Counted from the first letter of the stretch, positions 12,923 through 25,699 are shown. The stretch: 51,101 bases of DNA from Ichthyophthirius multifiliis (GCF_000220395.1 NW_004086061.1:1-51101), one strand, 5' to 3'. Notes: generated from the sequence alone by a model not told the origin. Numbers and translations are program-made.

Positions 12923-13027
12923 CTTTATATATTTCCTTAATTTTCACTATTATACAATTTATTATTTATAAAAGAAATTTAAATTAATATTTATTATAAA
13001 AAAAACAGTCAAAATTTTAATTTTTTT
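11715..13027. other. Long A/T-rich convergent intergenic region
   Basis: About 1.3 kb between convergent stops. (TA)n at 11936-11972, TTTATA repeats near 12225-12250, and otherwise nearly pure A/T. I see no coding frame or RNA fold. Confidence 0.65.
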
Positions 13028-14251
13028 TCATATTTATAAAATATTCTAAAATTCGTTAAAAAATCCATTTGCAATTTCTATAATTTAAACTACATCTAAA
13101 TTTTCTATTTTTTATAGTTTTTCCATACATTCCGCAAAATCCTCGTTTAAAAACTCCTTTTAAATTTCAATTACAGCCATCCCTAAAAAATACACAAAAT
13201 CATTCCAATTTTCTTTACTAAAAACACTATCCCATAGCCTTAAAACGTCCCAAATCTCAAATTCTTGTGTAAACATTAACAAAATCCACCTTAAGGCATA
13301 AAAATGAGGCAATAGATTAAATTAGGTGAATTTTTGATATATATTAGGGTGTATTTTTGCCAATAAATTGTTAAAAATTTACATTTTATCCTTTATACCT
13401 CCTTTATCATCATCAAAGGTCTTCACAAAAGCCTCCTTAAGGTCAGTCATTATTAAAGAGAAGCAAAAGAAGCAGTCTGCTTCGTTTATTAAGGGATCAT
13501 CTTGTTTTTCTTGCATGAAAACATAGTATAATATGGCACAAATTTCGTTCATTCCTTAAACATATTTGACTGTCGGGTTTAATTTAGCATATATAAATAA
13601 AGTACGGCATAAAATGTCAAAATGAGTAATTTTTGGGTCATTTTTATCTGAAAAAACGGGTCTTTATGAGGTTTATAATTCTAAATATTTCCCAAAAAAG
13701 TCCATTTATGAACGCGTTCTATATATATCTTTTTCTATTTGTATATATAAGTCTTTGTCATAGAAAAAATCGTCAAATTCTTGATTGGAAAGTTGATTTC
13801 TGTCTTTTTTTTCTATATATAATTCATTTTCACGCAATTATATTATTTCAATGGATGGAGATATTGCATTATATATATAATCATTTAAAAATTAAGAGTA
13901 GTTTTGGAGATTATTTTAAGTGTTTTTTTCCCATTCTGATTTATTTAGAGGTAAATAACCAATAAGTAATTTCCATATTATAGGACGTAAAGAAGGACAA
14001 TCGTCAGGGATTCCAGAAAACGAAAAAAGACGAAGGTCAGTAAGATTTATCTTATTTTAAGATAAGAGAGTTCGGAAATTTAGAAATTTAGAAAGAACTT
14101 TTTTAGATAATTTTTATATAGGAAAATCGTCAATTTAAACTAAAGGATATATATCAAGTAGATCTTCGGGCTAGTTATTTTATATTTGTAATTATTATTA
14201 GGATAGTTAGGTAGATTTACGAGATTTAGGGTTAAGGATATTAAATAACAT
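13028..14251 (-). CDS. TBC1D13: TBC-domain Rab GTPase-activating protein (TBC1D13-like)
   Basis: Single-exon frame of exactly 408 codons, TGA at 13028-13030. GTPase-activating protein that stimulates GTP hydrolysis by Rab proteins on membranes. TBC landmarks in order: LRLFSFSGIPDDCPSLRP then IIWKLLIGYLP; the arginine-finger motif as IEKDIYRTRS; the glutamine-finger motif as KYVQGMNEICAILYYVF; and PHFYALRWILLMFTQEFEIW (the family's LRWLTLLLSQEF block). The insert between the first block and the arginine finger, and the YVQGMNE form of the glutamine finger, are typical of TBC1D13. A forward-strand open frame across 13633-13965 is a shadow. The Rab at 27507 could be a client, but nothing here shows it. 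Confidence 0.95.
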
Positions 14252-15327
14252 ATATTTTTTATTTAAAAGAAATTAATAAAATATTTTATTTTTATATTAT
14301 ATAAAAGTAATATATATAATGTAAATTTTTATATAAAATATATTTATAAATATATATTTATATATATATATTTATTTATATTTTATTAATGAAATATACA
14401 AATATGTAATTTTAAATTATAAATTAAAATTATTATTAAATTAAATATATATTATAATTTAAAATGTATATTAAGTTATTTTTATCATATATATGTATTA
14501 TTTATATATAATTTAATAAAATACTACTTATTATAATTATTTTTTACTGTAATAAATAATTCAATATATTATATTATTATTTAAAAAAATATATTTTTAT
14601 GTATATATATAAGAATATATTTAAATATATGAATAAATATAAATATATATATATATAAATATATTAATATTTATATATATATATATTATTAATTTATATA
14701 TTAATATATATTTTTTTATTAATTATAATTTTATCTATTAATAATTATAATATACAAAATAAAGTCTATAAATTTTTTTATATAAGCAATTAATATAATT
14801 ATGTTTTTATTTTATATATTTGATATATAAATATATATATATATATATACATTTATATATATATATTATTAGAAATTAAAATATATATATATATAAATTT
14901 ATTTATATATATTAATATTATTATAAAAATTTCTATATTTATATATATATATATGTATATATATATTAAAATTAATTTAGATATAAATGTATTTAAAAGA
15001 TATTAATATATATATATAAATTAATAAATATATATATATTTTACTACTTTTATTTATTATTTATTTTAATTTTAATTTTCTTTTTTCTTTTTAAATTTTC
15101 TTATATTTTTTTTTTATTGATCATATTTATTTATTTAATAAATATATTTGTATAAATTACTTTATAAGAATTTTTAATATTTATTAAAATAATTTAACAA
15201 TTTTAATATTATTTTATTTTTATTTTAATAATTAAATTCAAATCTCAATTTTTTTTATAAAATTGATTAAAAATAAATTAAATAATTATATATTTATATT
15301 TTAAAAAATATATTAATACATATTTTT

Positions 15328-15390
<63 letters not shown>

Positions 15391-15391
15391 T
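14252..15391. other. Long A/T-rich intergenic region
   Basis: About 1.1 kb between the TBC gene and the ARL6-like gene, both minus. TA-rich runs around 14640-14700, 14830-14870 and 15320-15395. No supported gene. Confidence 0.65.
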
Positions 15392-15925
15392 TCAATTTTT
15401 AATATTTTTATTATCTCTTATCCATTAAAAACATTCATGTACCCCTTCTCCTGTTTTTCCAGTTATGATTTTAGTAGAAATTGGATTTTTATATAATTTT
15501 TTTAGTCCATTTATGTCTAATTCTTTCACAAATTCTTCCTTTTCTATAGCCTCTTCATCATCATATTTATTAAAAGCGAATATTATTGGTTTTTTGTCTT
15601 TCACTAAATTGTCCTAAAAAATTAATTTTATTTATCTTTTTATATGCGAAATTCTTGTAAACTCTGTACTATCTATTACAAATAATATACCCTCACATAT
15701 ATCGTAAAATGTATGCCAATTATCCCTATTTCTACCCTATCCGGAACAATCATAGACTAAAATTGGACTACTTATCTCGTTTATAGTAACATATTGAATC
15801 TCGAAACCTGCAGTGGGGTATATTTCTGCCTTAGAACCTGTTAAATTACGTATTAGGGTCGTTTTACCACTATTTTCTAGGCCTATTAATAATACTGAGA
15901 AGGCTATTTTTAATTATTCTGCCAT
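15392..15925 (-). CDS. ARL6: ARL6/BBS3-like small GTPase
   Basis: 178-codon single-exon frame, TGA at 15392-15394. G1 is GLENSGKTT, switch I includes YPTAGFEIQYV, G3 reads YDCSGQGRNRDNWHTFY, G4 is AFNKYD. The SGQGRxRxxW form of G3 is the hallmark of ARL6 among Arf-like proteins (ARL6 has FDMSGQGRYRNLW), so I favour ARL6, which recruits the BBSome coat for ciliary membrane traffic. Unlike most Arf/Arl proteins it starts Met-Ala-Glu, with no Gly2 for myristoylation and a very short N-terminal helix. The C-terminal TGEGVHECFQWIRD helix is normal. Confidence 0.86.
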
Positions 15926-16050
15926 ATATTTATATATATAAATATGTATATTTTTTTTTTGTTTAAAAAAAAAAATATATATATATATATATTTCTCTCT
16001 TTTTTTTTTTTTATTTTTTTTTTTAAAAAAAAAGAAAAAAAAAAATTTTA

Positions 16051-17577
16051 ATGGAAAATTTTTATTAAAAAATCAAAAAAATTAAAGCCATTTAAAAAAT
16101 TTAGAATTTTTTTAAAAAAAAACACTAAAAAAAAATAAATGCTATATTTAAAATTCAGGCTTTTTTTAGGAAAAAATTCTTGTAAAAACTATACCAAAAA
16201 TTGAAAAAAAACACTATTTTTATACAAAAATATTATCGTTATTATCTATATAAAAAAAACTCCTCAAAAATAGGCACTTTTTATAATTTTTAACCTTGTC
16301 TTAACTATCAAAATCAATCTGAAAAACTCTTAATGTACTCATAGATACCATATGGAATTAATTTAACTTAAAATAAGGATTTTTAATAACTATATAACAC
16401 ATAAAATATATAAAATAATATATGTTTTAGTTAAAAACAACCTATAAGAAGTCATATTGGGACCTCTTTTAGTTAAAATCTTATATATAACTACTCTATA
16501 TCTAATAATACGGCCTAAATGGTATCTGAGAACTATAATATATGCGAATAATTAGTATATAAAGGATATAATCTAAATGTTTTTTTAAAAAAAGTTGGAT
16601 TTTTATTGGATTTCGAAACGGAAGTTTCTTTTTTTTTTAGAGGAAATTTTGAAATGAATTTTAGCGAAATTTAAGAAAAAATCGAAGCGAAAAATCATTT
16701 TTTTAAAAATATTTTTTTGGGCGAAAATTTCATAACTATTTAAGATTCCAGTGATAAATTTTATATTATTTACAATTAAAAATTATATATTAAACAATTT
16801 TTAAACGTTAGATATGTCAATAAATGCCAAAATTGCCTATTTGTCGAAGATTTTTAGGGTGTTTAGTATGTTTGGGGGTATAATCTGCCTCTAGAAGGAC
16901 TATAAGGAAGGTTTTTTGAATAATTTTAAGAGTATATTGGGACTAAAATGCCTTAAAAAATGCGAATTTTATAATAATAAGAGCTTTCGGGACTATTTGA
17001 AGTTGTTTCTGAAAAAGGGGAGGCTTATAGTGTGCAAAAGGATAGTGTTTTATGTAAAATATTGGGTTTAAAAAAGGTTAAATAAGTATGTTGTGGTAGT
17101 TTTTTTTCTATTTTTTTATGTGAAAATGGAAGTCTATTTTCTAAAGGAAAAAATGAAAGTGGATAATTAGGTCTAGGAGATTTTTAAAATAGAGAAAAAT
17201 AGGCTTTTAAAATTGAAAAAATAAAAGAAAAAGTTACATTTATTTAATGTGGTAGTAGATTTTGTATAGGGAAAACTGAAAAAGGAAAGGTTTATTGTTG
17301 GGGAAATAATTAGTTTGGTCAATTAGGAAATGGTAATTATATAAATAAGGCTTTTCCTGAGTAAATATAAATGAGAAATCTTAACTAAAAAATAGTTTGT
17401 GGTAAAAAAAGTTGCCTATATTTAGATTTAGAAGGAATGCTATTTTGGTGGGGAAGTAATTCGGTTATTTTCAAGTAAAATTTGCCAATATAGGTCAATA
17501 TTTAGGAAAAAAAGTGCATAAATATAGGAGGAGGATGGAGTGAAAACGTAAGCTTATTTTTCGGAGTTTTTTAATGA
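16051..17577 (+). CDS. IQ-motif plus RCC1-repeat protein
   Basis: Exons 16051-16334 and 16431-17577 join in phase 2 and give exactly 477 codons. The first 70 residues hold three IQ-like, calmodulin/light-chain-binding stretches (AIQKIQNFFKKK, AIFKIQAFFRKKF, TIFIQKYYRYYLYKK). From the middle, RCC1-type blades appear: GVQYVWGYNLPLEG, GSLFSKGKNESGQLGLGDF, GKVYCWGNNQFGQLGNGNY and MLFWWGSNS, ending GGGWSENVSLFF before TGA. Earlier blades are degenerate. RCC1 propellers serve as GEF or scaffold domains; this is not the chromatin RCC1 itself, which has no IQ repeats. The 96-nt intron lies at 16335-16430. It converges on the coiled-coil gene at 17699. Confidence 0.88.
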
Positions 17578-17595
17578 TTATTTTTTATAAAACTA

Positions 17596-17639
<44 letters not shown>

Positions 17640-17657
17640 AAGATATATATATTTTTT

Positions 17658-17694
<37 letters not shown>

Positions 17695-17698
17695 TTTG

Positions 17699-18345
17699 TC
17701 AGTATTTTTTATAATCATTTATTGTTTTTTTTAATTATTATATTTCTAGGTTTTATTATTTATATAGAATTTGTATTTTTTCTAATTGTTCAGTTTTTTC
17801 ATTTAGGTTTTTTTAAAGACTTTTTATTTTTTGGCTTTAGTTTTATATATAAGTTAAGTATTTATTTTACAGTATTTTTAAGTATTAGGTTAATTCTTCC
17901 TATATATTAGTATTTTCTTACTTTATTTTAAATGTTTCATTGTCAATATCTTCAATTTATTATATTAAGTTAGGTTTTTTTTACTAATAAACGTTTATTT
18001 TTTCAATAACTTTTTAAAATTCTTTTAAAGAGTTATTATTATTTTAAGAATTTTTTTATAAAGAAATGTTCTTTGGTCTTGTTTATTATTAATTTTGACA
18101 TAAGGATATCATATGATCTTTTTAATATTAAAAACTTTTATTTCGATCCATATTCTACTTAATGGGAGTAAATATTTAGTTCCTTTCATAATTAAACGTT
18201 AAATCTTAATAATTTTTATAACTAAGTTTTTATAAAGAAATTTTTTCATTTAATTTTTATATCTTTTAATTAGTTTTATCAATTTCTGATTACTAATAAA
18301 AATGGTAAATAGATATAAAAAATATATATATGTATATATAGATGT

Positions 18346-18413
<68 letters not shown>

Positions 18414-19051
18414 ATATTATAATTTAATATCGATAAATTTGTATTGTTATTATAATAAAAAATTAATATGTTTAAAATTAAAAGTATTTGTAATTATATA
18501 TAAATATAAATAATTATTAAATTTTTTTTTAATAAAAATTAAATAAATACTTTTGTTGCTTTACCTATTTCTAAAGAAAATCTTTTATAATTTTTAGTAA
18601 TTTATTCATTTTAAATTTTCATATTATTTCTTTTAAATAATTGTATATATATATATATATATATATATAATTATATATATATATATTATTGTATTTATAT
18701 AATTTTTGGATTTTATTTTAACCTTTCTGATTCACTTTATTAAATGCTTTTAAGTTTATTTTTTATTTCCTTTTTTATTTATTTTTATTTATTATTTTAT
18801 TATTATAATACTTAAAATAAATGATCATATTTTCTAAAATTTATTTTATTTGAAACTATTAATTGCTTGAAGCTTTATATATATTTTTTATGTGCTATTT
18901 TTTTAAATCAAATAAATAATAAATAATAAAAATAAATTTTAACGTTAATATTTATTTATATTCTAAAATTAATTTAATAAATCTTTTTTTACAAACTACA
19001 TTTTAATTTTTAGTTTAATTTTTTTTTATTTTTTTTAACTTTTTATTCCAT
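17699..19051 (-). CDS. Five-exon coiled-coil protein, family unknown
   Basis: Exons 19040-19051, 18944-18995, 18723-18894, 18565-18629 and 17699-18285 join with matching phases to exactly 296 codons, ending NDYKKY and TGA at 17699-17701. The N-terminal third contains KYIQSFKQLIVSNKINFRKY, possibly globular. The rest is Q/N-rich coiled coil (IDKTNQKIQKLNEKISLQKL; NEKTEQLEKIQILYKQQ). The first exon is only 12 bases, so the start is less certain than the rest. No family recognised. Short forward-strand open frames here (for example 17722-17910) are shadows. The 279-nt intron at 18286-18564 carries a long (TA)n tract. Confidence 0.78.
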
Positions 19052-19199
19052 GTTTTTTTGTTTTGTTTTGTTTTTTTTTTATATATATATATATAAAACA
19101 AAAATTAAATTAATTTTATAAATCAATTAAAATATAAATATAATATAAAATTAAATCAAATTTAATATTTTTATTTCTATTTAATTATTTTTTAACCTT

Positions 19200-19445
19200 T
19201 ATAACCTCCTTAAGGCATATTATAATTATATGTATTTGTAATTATAAATGACATTAAAATTATTAAATTTCTATAAATTAATATCATTCATTAATTTCTA
19301 TTAGAAATTTATATTACTCTGTTGTTATTATTACTATTACTATTACTATTACTATTATTATTACTATTACTATTACTATTATTATTATTATTGTTATTAT
19401 TATTATTAATGTTACTTTAATATAAATAAATATATATATATATGA

Positions 19446-19488
<43 letters not shown>

Positions 19489-19924
19489 CTTTATTATATT
19501 ATTAACCAAATTATTATTTTCCATTTTTAGACGTAGGAGATAAAGAATATGCCTCGTTTTTCTTTTATTAATTTAATATATATATATATATTATTATATA
19601 TTTTGTTAATTTTATTTTTATTTTTATACTATATTATGAATTTTTTTGTTTATTTAGGGTAATATTTGATTTTAATTATTTATTTGTTTCTATTTAAATT
19701 ATTACATATGTTCATCTTTTTAAGCTTTTTTTATTTGAATTTTAGATATTATATTTATAAACATATAAAAATACCTAAAGATTAATAAAATGTTTAATGT
19801 ATTTTATTCAAACTCAAGTTTTTTTAAATTGGGAATTTTTGTTTTACGCTTATTAAATCTTGACTTATATGCCATTATTATTTGTATTTTTATTTTCCTT
19901 TATAATTAAAAAATAATAAATATA

Positions 19925-19971
<47 letters not shown>

Positions 19972-20202
19972 TTATATATTTTTATAAATAATAAACTTTG
20001 CTTTTTTTCATTTATTCAATAAATGACCTATCATCTATAATTTTATCATTCACCTTATAATTGTAAACTGTGTTCTACATTATTTTTTAACCTTATTATT
20101 ATTATAAATAAGAAGGAATAGATTTTTAACCAAACAGTTTATTTTAATTATCGATTAAATTCTGATTATTATTCCTCAAATGAAAAATAAATATTTATTT
20201 AT

Positions 20203-20250
<48 letters not shown>

Positions 20251-21280
20251 TTTATTTACTCGTCTTAAACATTTTAAAAAGACTTCTTTTTTTCAACTAT
20301 TTATACTTCTTTTTTTTCTTCTTTAAATTAATCTCTTATTTCATCAAAAAATTAATGTTTTAAAGCCTCTTCGACTGAAATTCTGTCTTAAGGGTCCATT
20401 TTGAGCATTAATTTCATTAAATTTAATGCTTTTTTACTTAATTTTCCCAAATATTTCCTTTCAATGCTTTCTGGTTTGTTTATTTCTGGAAATTTCATAC
20501 CAACAAATCTTGGATTTTTTATAAAAAGCTCTTTTTGTTCAATAGTCAGGTTTCCAAGCAATTTTTGGATTAAATAAAGTTAATCTATTTCATTTTCGCC
20601 TGGAAACATTGGTTAACCATCAATAAGTTCGCCCATAATACATGCTACTGCCCATACATCAACAGCTTTTCCATATTTAGGGCATTAAAGTAATAACTCA
20701 GGCGCTCTATACCATCTTGTAGCCACATAATCTGTTAAAACGTCATTTTATTTTGTAGGTAATGCCCTAGCGAAACCGAAATCACATAATTTTAGTTCGT
20801 AATTGTATGGATTTACTAGTAGATTTTCAAGTTTGACATCCCTATGAATTACGTCTTATTAATGGCACTAATAAAGTGATTTTAAGAGCTAATATATAAT
20901 TATTCTGATTATTTCGGGTTCAAGTCCAGAAGGTTTTTACTCAAGAATTTCAAGTAAATTTTTTTCAACATATTCAAATACTAAATATATACGACCTTTT
21001 CTTTTAAAGGCTTCCTTTAAATCTACAATATTTTTATGTCTTAATAAACGTAGCATTTTCACTTCTCTTTATATATTTTTTCTAACTATTTCGTCATCTT
21101 CAGTCTCTTTAAATTTTTTGATTGCAACTATTATAATAAATAAATATATATATTGTAATGTATTTAATTTAGTAGATAAAAATTTATAAAACCTATTTCT
21201 TTGTTTTCTTTATTTCTACATTTTAATACTACGCCATATGCACCTTCGCCACTTACACCGAGAATTTCATATTTATTCAT
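19200..21280 (-). CDS. CDKL-family protein kinase with poly-Q tail (3' end uncertain)
   Basis: Starts [20 protein letters not shown], nearly identical to human CDKL5. Then VAIKKF (ATP lysine), the catalytic loop [17 protein letters not shown], an activation-loop TDY (TEY in most CDKLs), [13 protein letters not shown], and CDKL-typical [24 protein letters not shown] kinases control ciliary length. Exons: 21193-21280, 20260-21127, 19997-20174, 19775-19897, 19630-19724, 19490-19561, then one from 19414 beginning with about 31 Gln codons. Phases agree except between exons 3 and 4, where one base is missing (T7 at 20002-20008). Beyond the poly-Q tract I cannot fix the stop; 19200 is nominal. The kinase domain is certain, the tail less so. 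Confidence 0.9.
19321..19414 (-). repeat. Mixed TAA/TAG/CAA repeat coding poly-Q
   Basis: ATT/ACT trinucleotide repeat on the plus strand. Exon phase from the upstream CDKL exon (ending NGKQQFGQQYNK at 19490) makes it read TAA/TAG/CAA, about 31 Gln. The shifted frame would read Asn/Ser instead. Confidence 0.7.
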
Positions 21281-22483
21281 ATTTGTAAAAATAAAAAAAA
21301 AATTTTTAGGAATATAAAAAGTTATAAAAATTTAGTTTTTTTTTAAATATATATTTATATAAATATTTAATATATTTATACATAAATTATATACTAATAT
21401 ATATATTAATAAAAAATATATATATATTTAATATATAGATATATATATATATATAAATTAATTAATATAATATTCTTCATACATATATATAATTATTTGA
21501 TATATTATATAAATAATATATGATATTATTTTTTTTTTTATATTTTTTAATAAAAGTTTTATAAAATATAATTTTTAATTTTTTAAAAAAATATTTTAAT
21601 AATAATATTATTTTTTTTATTAAAATTAAATAATTTAAAAAAAAAATATTTATTTATATTTTATATTTTTTATTACATTTTTTATTAATTTTTTTTTTTT
21701 ATTATTATTAATTATGAAATATTATTTATTACAATTATTATTTTTATAATAAGTTTTATAATTATATGATTTTTTTAATTTAAATTTAAATTATCTATAA
21801 AAATTATTTAATTTATATTTTTTATTATATATTTTAAATATTTATATAGATTATAATTAACATAAAAAACAAAAAATATTATGTGCTAGAAAATTAAATT
21901 TATTATGTTAAATATTATTTTTATTTAATATATATTTAATAAAGTATTATTTTATTTTTAAATATATATTTTATTTAATTAAGAATGATAAATTAAATTA
22001 TTATTATTTTATACTTTAATTAATATTTAAAATTATTTTTAAATTTTTGATAATAATAATTATTATATAGTCAATTAAATATTAAATTCATAATTTAATA
22101 TTATTAAAATTAATTTTTTTTTTTTTTAATTATAAAAAGCATAAAATATATATATAAATATAAAAATATATAAATATATAAATATATAAATATTTAAATA
22201 TAGGCATTTTATGAAATTTTATTAATTTTAATATCAATATTATTAATACATTTTTTTTATATATTTTATTTGTAATTTTCTTTTTCTATTTAAATTTTTT
22301 TTTTTTAAATATATAATTTTTATATATTTTATTATATTAGACAAAATATTAAATTAAATAATTTTTTATTATTCTTTATTTTACTGTAAAAGTTTGTTTT
22401 TTTAAATATTTTTATTTTTTTTTATAAATAAAAATAAATATAAAATTTAATACATTTTTTTTTTAAATAAATAAAAAAAATAT
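21281..22483. other. Long A/T-rich intergenic region
   Basis: About 1.2 kb upstream of the CDKL kinase, at the 3' side of the RRM gene. Extremely A/T-rich with TAAATA repeats near 22150-22200. No gene or RNA seen. Confidence 0.65.
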
Positions 22484-22907
22484 TCATCTAAATTTATTAA
22501 CCTTTTTTTTATTCTTATTATTATAATTACTGTTATTACTATTATTATTATCTTTTTTTAATTCGAATGAGGTTCTACGCCGAAAGAAATTTTCAATCCA
22601 ACTTCATCATCTTTTTCAAATCTATAACCCTTCAAATTTTTTTAAATAATTAATATATATAATATTATTATTATATTTATTATAAATTTAATATTACTTA
22701 TAAAGTTTTCATAGCAATAGAAGACTATAATGAATTTTCAAAATCAACAAAACAAAAATAAAATTCTCTTCCTGTTTATGTTCTTTTGCGAATTAATCTT
22801 ACTGCTACAAATCCAGGAAACGGTCTAAAAATATCTTTTATATATAAAAACATAAATATTATATATATATATAAATATATAAATATATAAATATATAAAT
22901 ATATAAA

Positions 22908-22940
<33 letters not shown>

Positions 22941-23443
22941 ATTTTTTTTTTCTTATTAAATATACGCGAAACTTCTCGTTCATCAGAATCTATAGGAATT
23001 CCTTTTTTAATATAAATATTTATTTAATATAATAATTATTTTTAATATTTATATATAAATATTATAAATATTTATACTTTTTACCATCTACATATAAAGA
23101 ATTAGTTGCTTCTTTTTCTAATTTAAATATTTAATTTTCTATATTTTAAATAGCTCTTGACATATAATTAGTTTAATTGTCATGATAATTTCCTGTTATT
23201 TATTTATTTACATTAAATGTTTATTGAAAGGAAGTATTTTATATTTAATTTGTGCCTTAATTTAACAATTATTAAGGTTATGTGTATCTTCTTTTTTTTA
23301 AAAAAAATAAATAAATAATTCAATAATGTTATGCAAATTATAATTTTTTACTATTATTAATTTAAATTTCCAATCATATAATTTTATTAAGGAATTTATT
23401 AATTATATTAATTTCTTTTATAAATATAAATATATATATATTA

Positions 23444-23500
<57 letters not shown>

Positions 23501-24322
23501 ATTTCATTTTGTTTACGATTATTAAGATGCAGGTGCTTAATAAGTAGCAGAAATAGGTGGTATATAGCTAGAATTTTGTGCAATTTATTACTAATTTACT
23601 TATTATATGTTTACATTTTAAAATAATTTTATATATATATATATATATAATAAAAATTACCCTAATTCATATATTAAGGTTATTAATATTACTAATTATA
23701 TTCAATTGGAATAAAGGAAGTTTAATTATGTTATTAATGTATTTAAGGTTATTATGAAAATGGAATTGGAGGCTTTTTTTGTTTTTTTAATAAAAATAAA
23801 TTTTATTTATATAAAAATATATATATATTTAATTGTGTCTAATATAAAATATAATATAATTATTATAATTTATGTTTATATATTTACTTGTATTTATGGA
23901 TTATTAGTTTAATGATAATTTCCTTATTATATATAATCATTTTAATAATATTATTCTTATTTTATATCGATATCTTTAATTATTTTTTATTTTAATAAAA
24001 TTTATATATATTTATAATTATTGATATTACACATTCTTAAAGGGGTATTTGGAAATTAAAAGCCACTCATAATTTTTTTGGCATAGTCTGCAGATTCAAA
24101 TGTATTAAAATCTACTTCTGCATATTCGCTTTATTTATATATTGTATATATATTCTCATTTTTTTATTATATAAAATAAAATATATAGGTTTACGATTCA
24201 TTCTTATCATTATAATATATCCTTGTACCTAAAAAATTTTTAAAATCTCTAAATCTTATTTAGATATCTTCGTTCTTTAAATTTATTGGTATATTATTTA
24301 CAATTAATGTGGTTGCATTCAT
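22484..24322 (-). CDS. Two-RRM RNA-binding protein with Q/N/P-rich linker (RBPMS-type second RRM)
   Basis: Ten exons (24195-24322, 24031-24128, 23888-23973, 23661-23772, 23517-23598, 23352-23414, 23085-23290, 22966-23001, 22698-22834, 22484-22629) sum to 1094 bases; one base restored in the T7 run at 22553-22559 gives exactly 365 codons. RRM1 begins MNATTLIVNNIPINLKNEDI and ends EYAEVDFNTFESADYAKKI. A low-complexity, prion-like linker of about 140 residues follows. RRM2 has NSLYVDGIPIDSDEREVSHI, FRPFPGFVAVRLIRKR, and FYFCFVDFENS as RNP1, close to the RBPMS/MEC-8 group. An Asn-rich basic tail ends in TGA. Probably an mRNA-binding regulator; target unknown. Confidence 0.88.
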
Positions 24323-24496
24323 ATAATATCTTTTTTTTTTTATTTAAATAAAGCAAAAAATTAGTAAATTTATTTTAATAGTTTAATAGATCTTTTTTTT
24401 ATTTTAATAATATTTTTATAAGATTATTTTTTTTATTTTTTTTCTTAAAAAATTATATTTGATATAAAAACAATAATTTGAAAAAAAAAGAAATAT

Positions 24497-24530
<34 letters not shown>

Positions 24531-25224
24531 AATATATATATATATAATTTCTTTATTTTATACTTTATATCTCTACATAATTTGTAATTATATATATATT
24601 TTTCTTTTATTTTTTATATTTAATAAACTTTTTTATATTTATTTTAAATATTTAAAACTAATTTTTATAAATTTCTATATTTTTTTTATAATTAATATCT
24701 ATATATATATGAATATAGATATATTATTTAATTATACTTAAACATAAATTAATAAATTATTTTTAATATTTTTTTATATATATTTATAAAAATACTCCCT
24801 TGATTAAATATTTCAAACATATTCTTAATATTAAAAATAATTCCAATTATTCGGATAATATATAACAAACAATTATAAAAAATAATCCAAATATATTGAT
24901 TATATAGAATAAATTGAATAAAAAAAAAAAATTATAAAAAAAAACTTAAAATTTATTTTTATAAAACATAAATCTATAAAAACTAAAAATTAAAGTCTTA
25001 AATAAAATTAAAAAAAAAATATACTAAATTAAATGCCAATTTTTAACATTATAAAATAATTTTTCTGAAAAAATCTATTTTTTAAGATAAAAACAACAAC
25101 ACCTCACTCAATTTATATTCTATTTAATAATTTTTTATTAAAATATGTAAAATAAAATATAAAAATAAAAATAAAAATAATGAAAATAATGAAAAAAATG
25201 AAAATAATGAAAATATTATATATA

Positions 25225-25279
<55 letters not shown>

Positions 25280-25500
25280 CATATTTATATATATTTTTCT
25301 TATAATATATCTTTTAATATATTTATTTTTTTAAAAATAACATTTCTTGAAAATATATATATAAAAAAATAAATTATTTAATGAATTTTTTTTTCTTTGC
25401 AATAAAAAATTAAATCTACAATTATTATAATGTAATCTAATATCTTTTTATTATTTAAGTATTAATTATCTGTAATTAAATCCTATATAATATCATAAAT
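24323..25500. other. Long A/T-rich intergenic region
   Basis: Between the RRM gene start and tRNA-Glu. (TA)n at 24495-24545 and the long tract at 25228-25273. A stretch near 24790-25110 is slightly less A/T-biased, but I find no convincing frame in it. Confidence 0.6.
25228..25273. repeat. (TA)n tract
   Basis: Near-perfect TA dinucleotide run in intergenic DNA upstream of tRNA-Glu. Confidence 0.9.
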
Positions 25501-25572
25501 TCCCCAATAGTCTAGCTGGTTAGGATACAAGGTTTTCACCCTTGAGACCCGGGTTCAAGTCCCGGTTGGGGA
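25501..25572 (+). tRNA. tRNA-Glu (anticodon UUC)
   Basis: A 72-nt cloverleaf with no intron. Acceptor TCCCCAA pairs with TTGGGGA, the D arm is AGTCTAGCTGGTTAGGAT, anticodon stem CAAGG/CCTTG encloses loop TTTTCAC (anticodon TTC), and the T arm CCCGG-TTCAAGT-CCCGG carries an intact B box. The sequence matches the usual eukaryotic tRNA-Glu closely. It stands out as a GC island, and the T run starting at 25580 can serve as the Pol III terminator. Confidence 0.97.
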
Positions 25573-25699
25573 ATATATATTTTTTTTTTTATTAAATAAA
25601 TATATAAATAAAGTATATATCTTTTTTTTTTTAATTTACATAAAAAAAAAAATATATATTTATATATATTTATTCACAAAAATATAAAATATATATTAT

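Noticed and set aside
19725-19875. Separate small gene starting [13 protein letters not shown]
   Set aside because: A different frame of the same DNA joins in phase with the next three exons of the CDKL tail, so the ATG frame is probably a shadow.
23374-23583. Reverse-strand small protein
   Set aside because: Crosses exons and a (TA)n intron of the RRM gene in a wrong frame.
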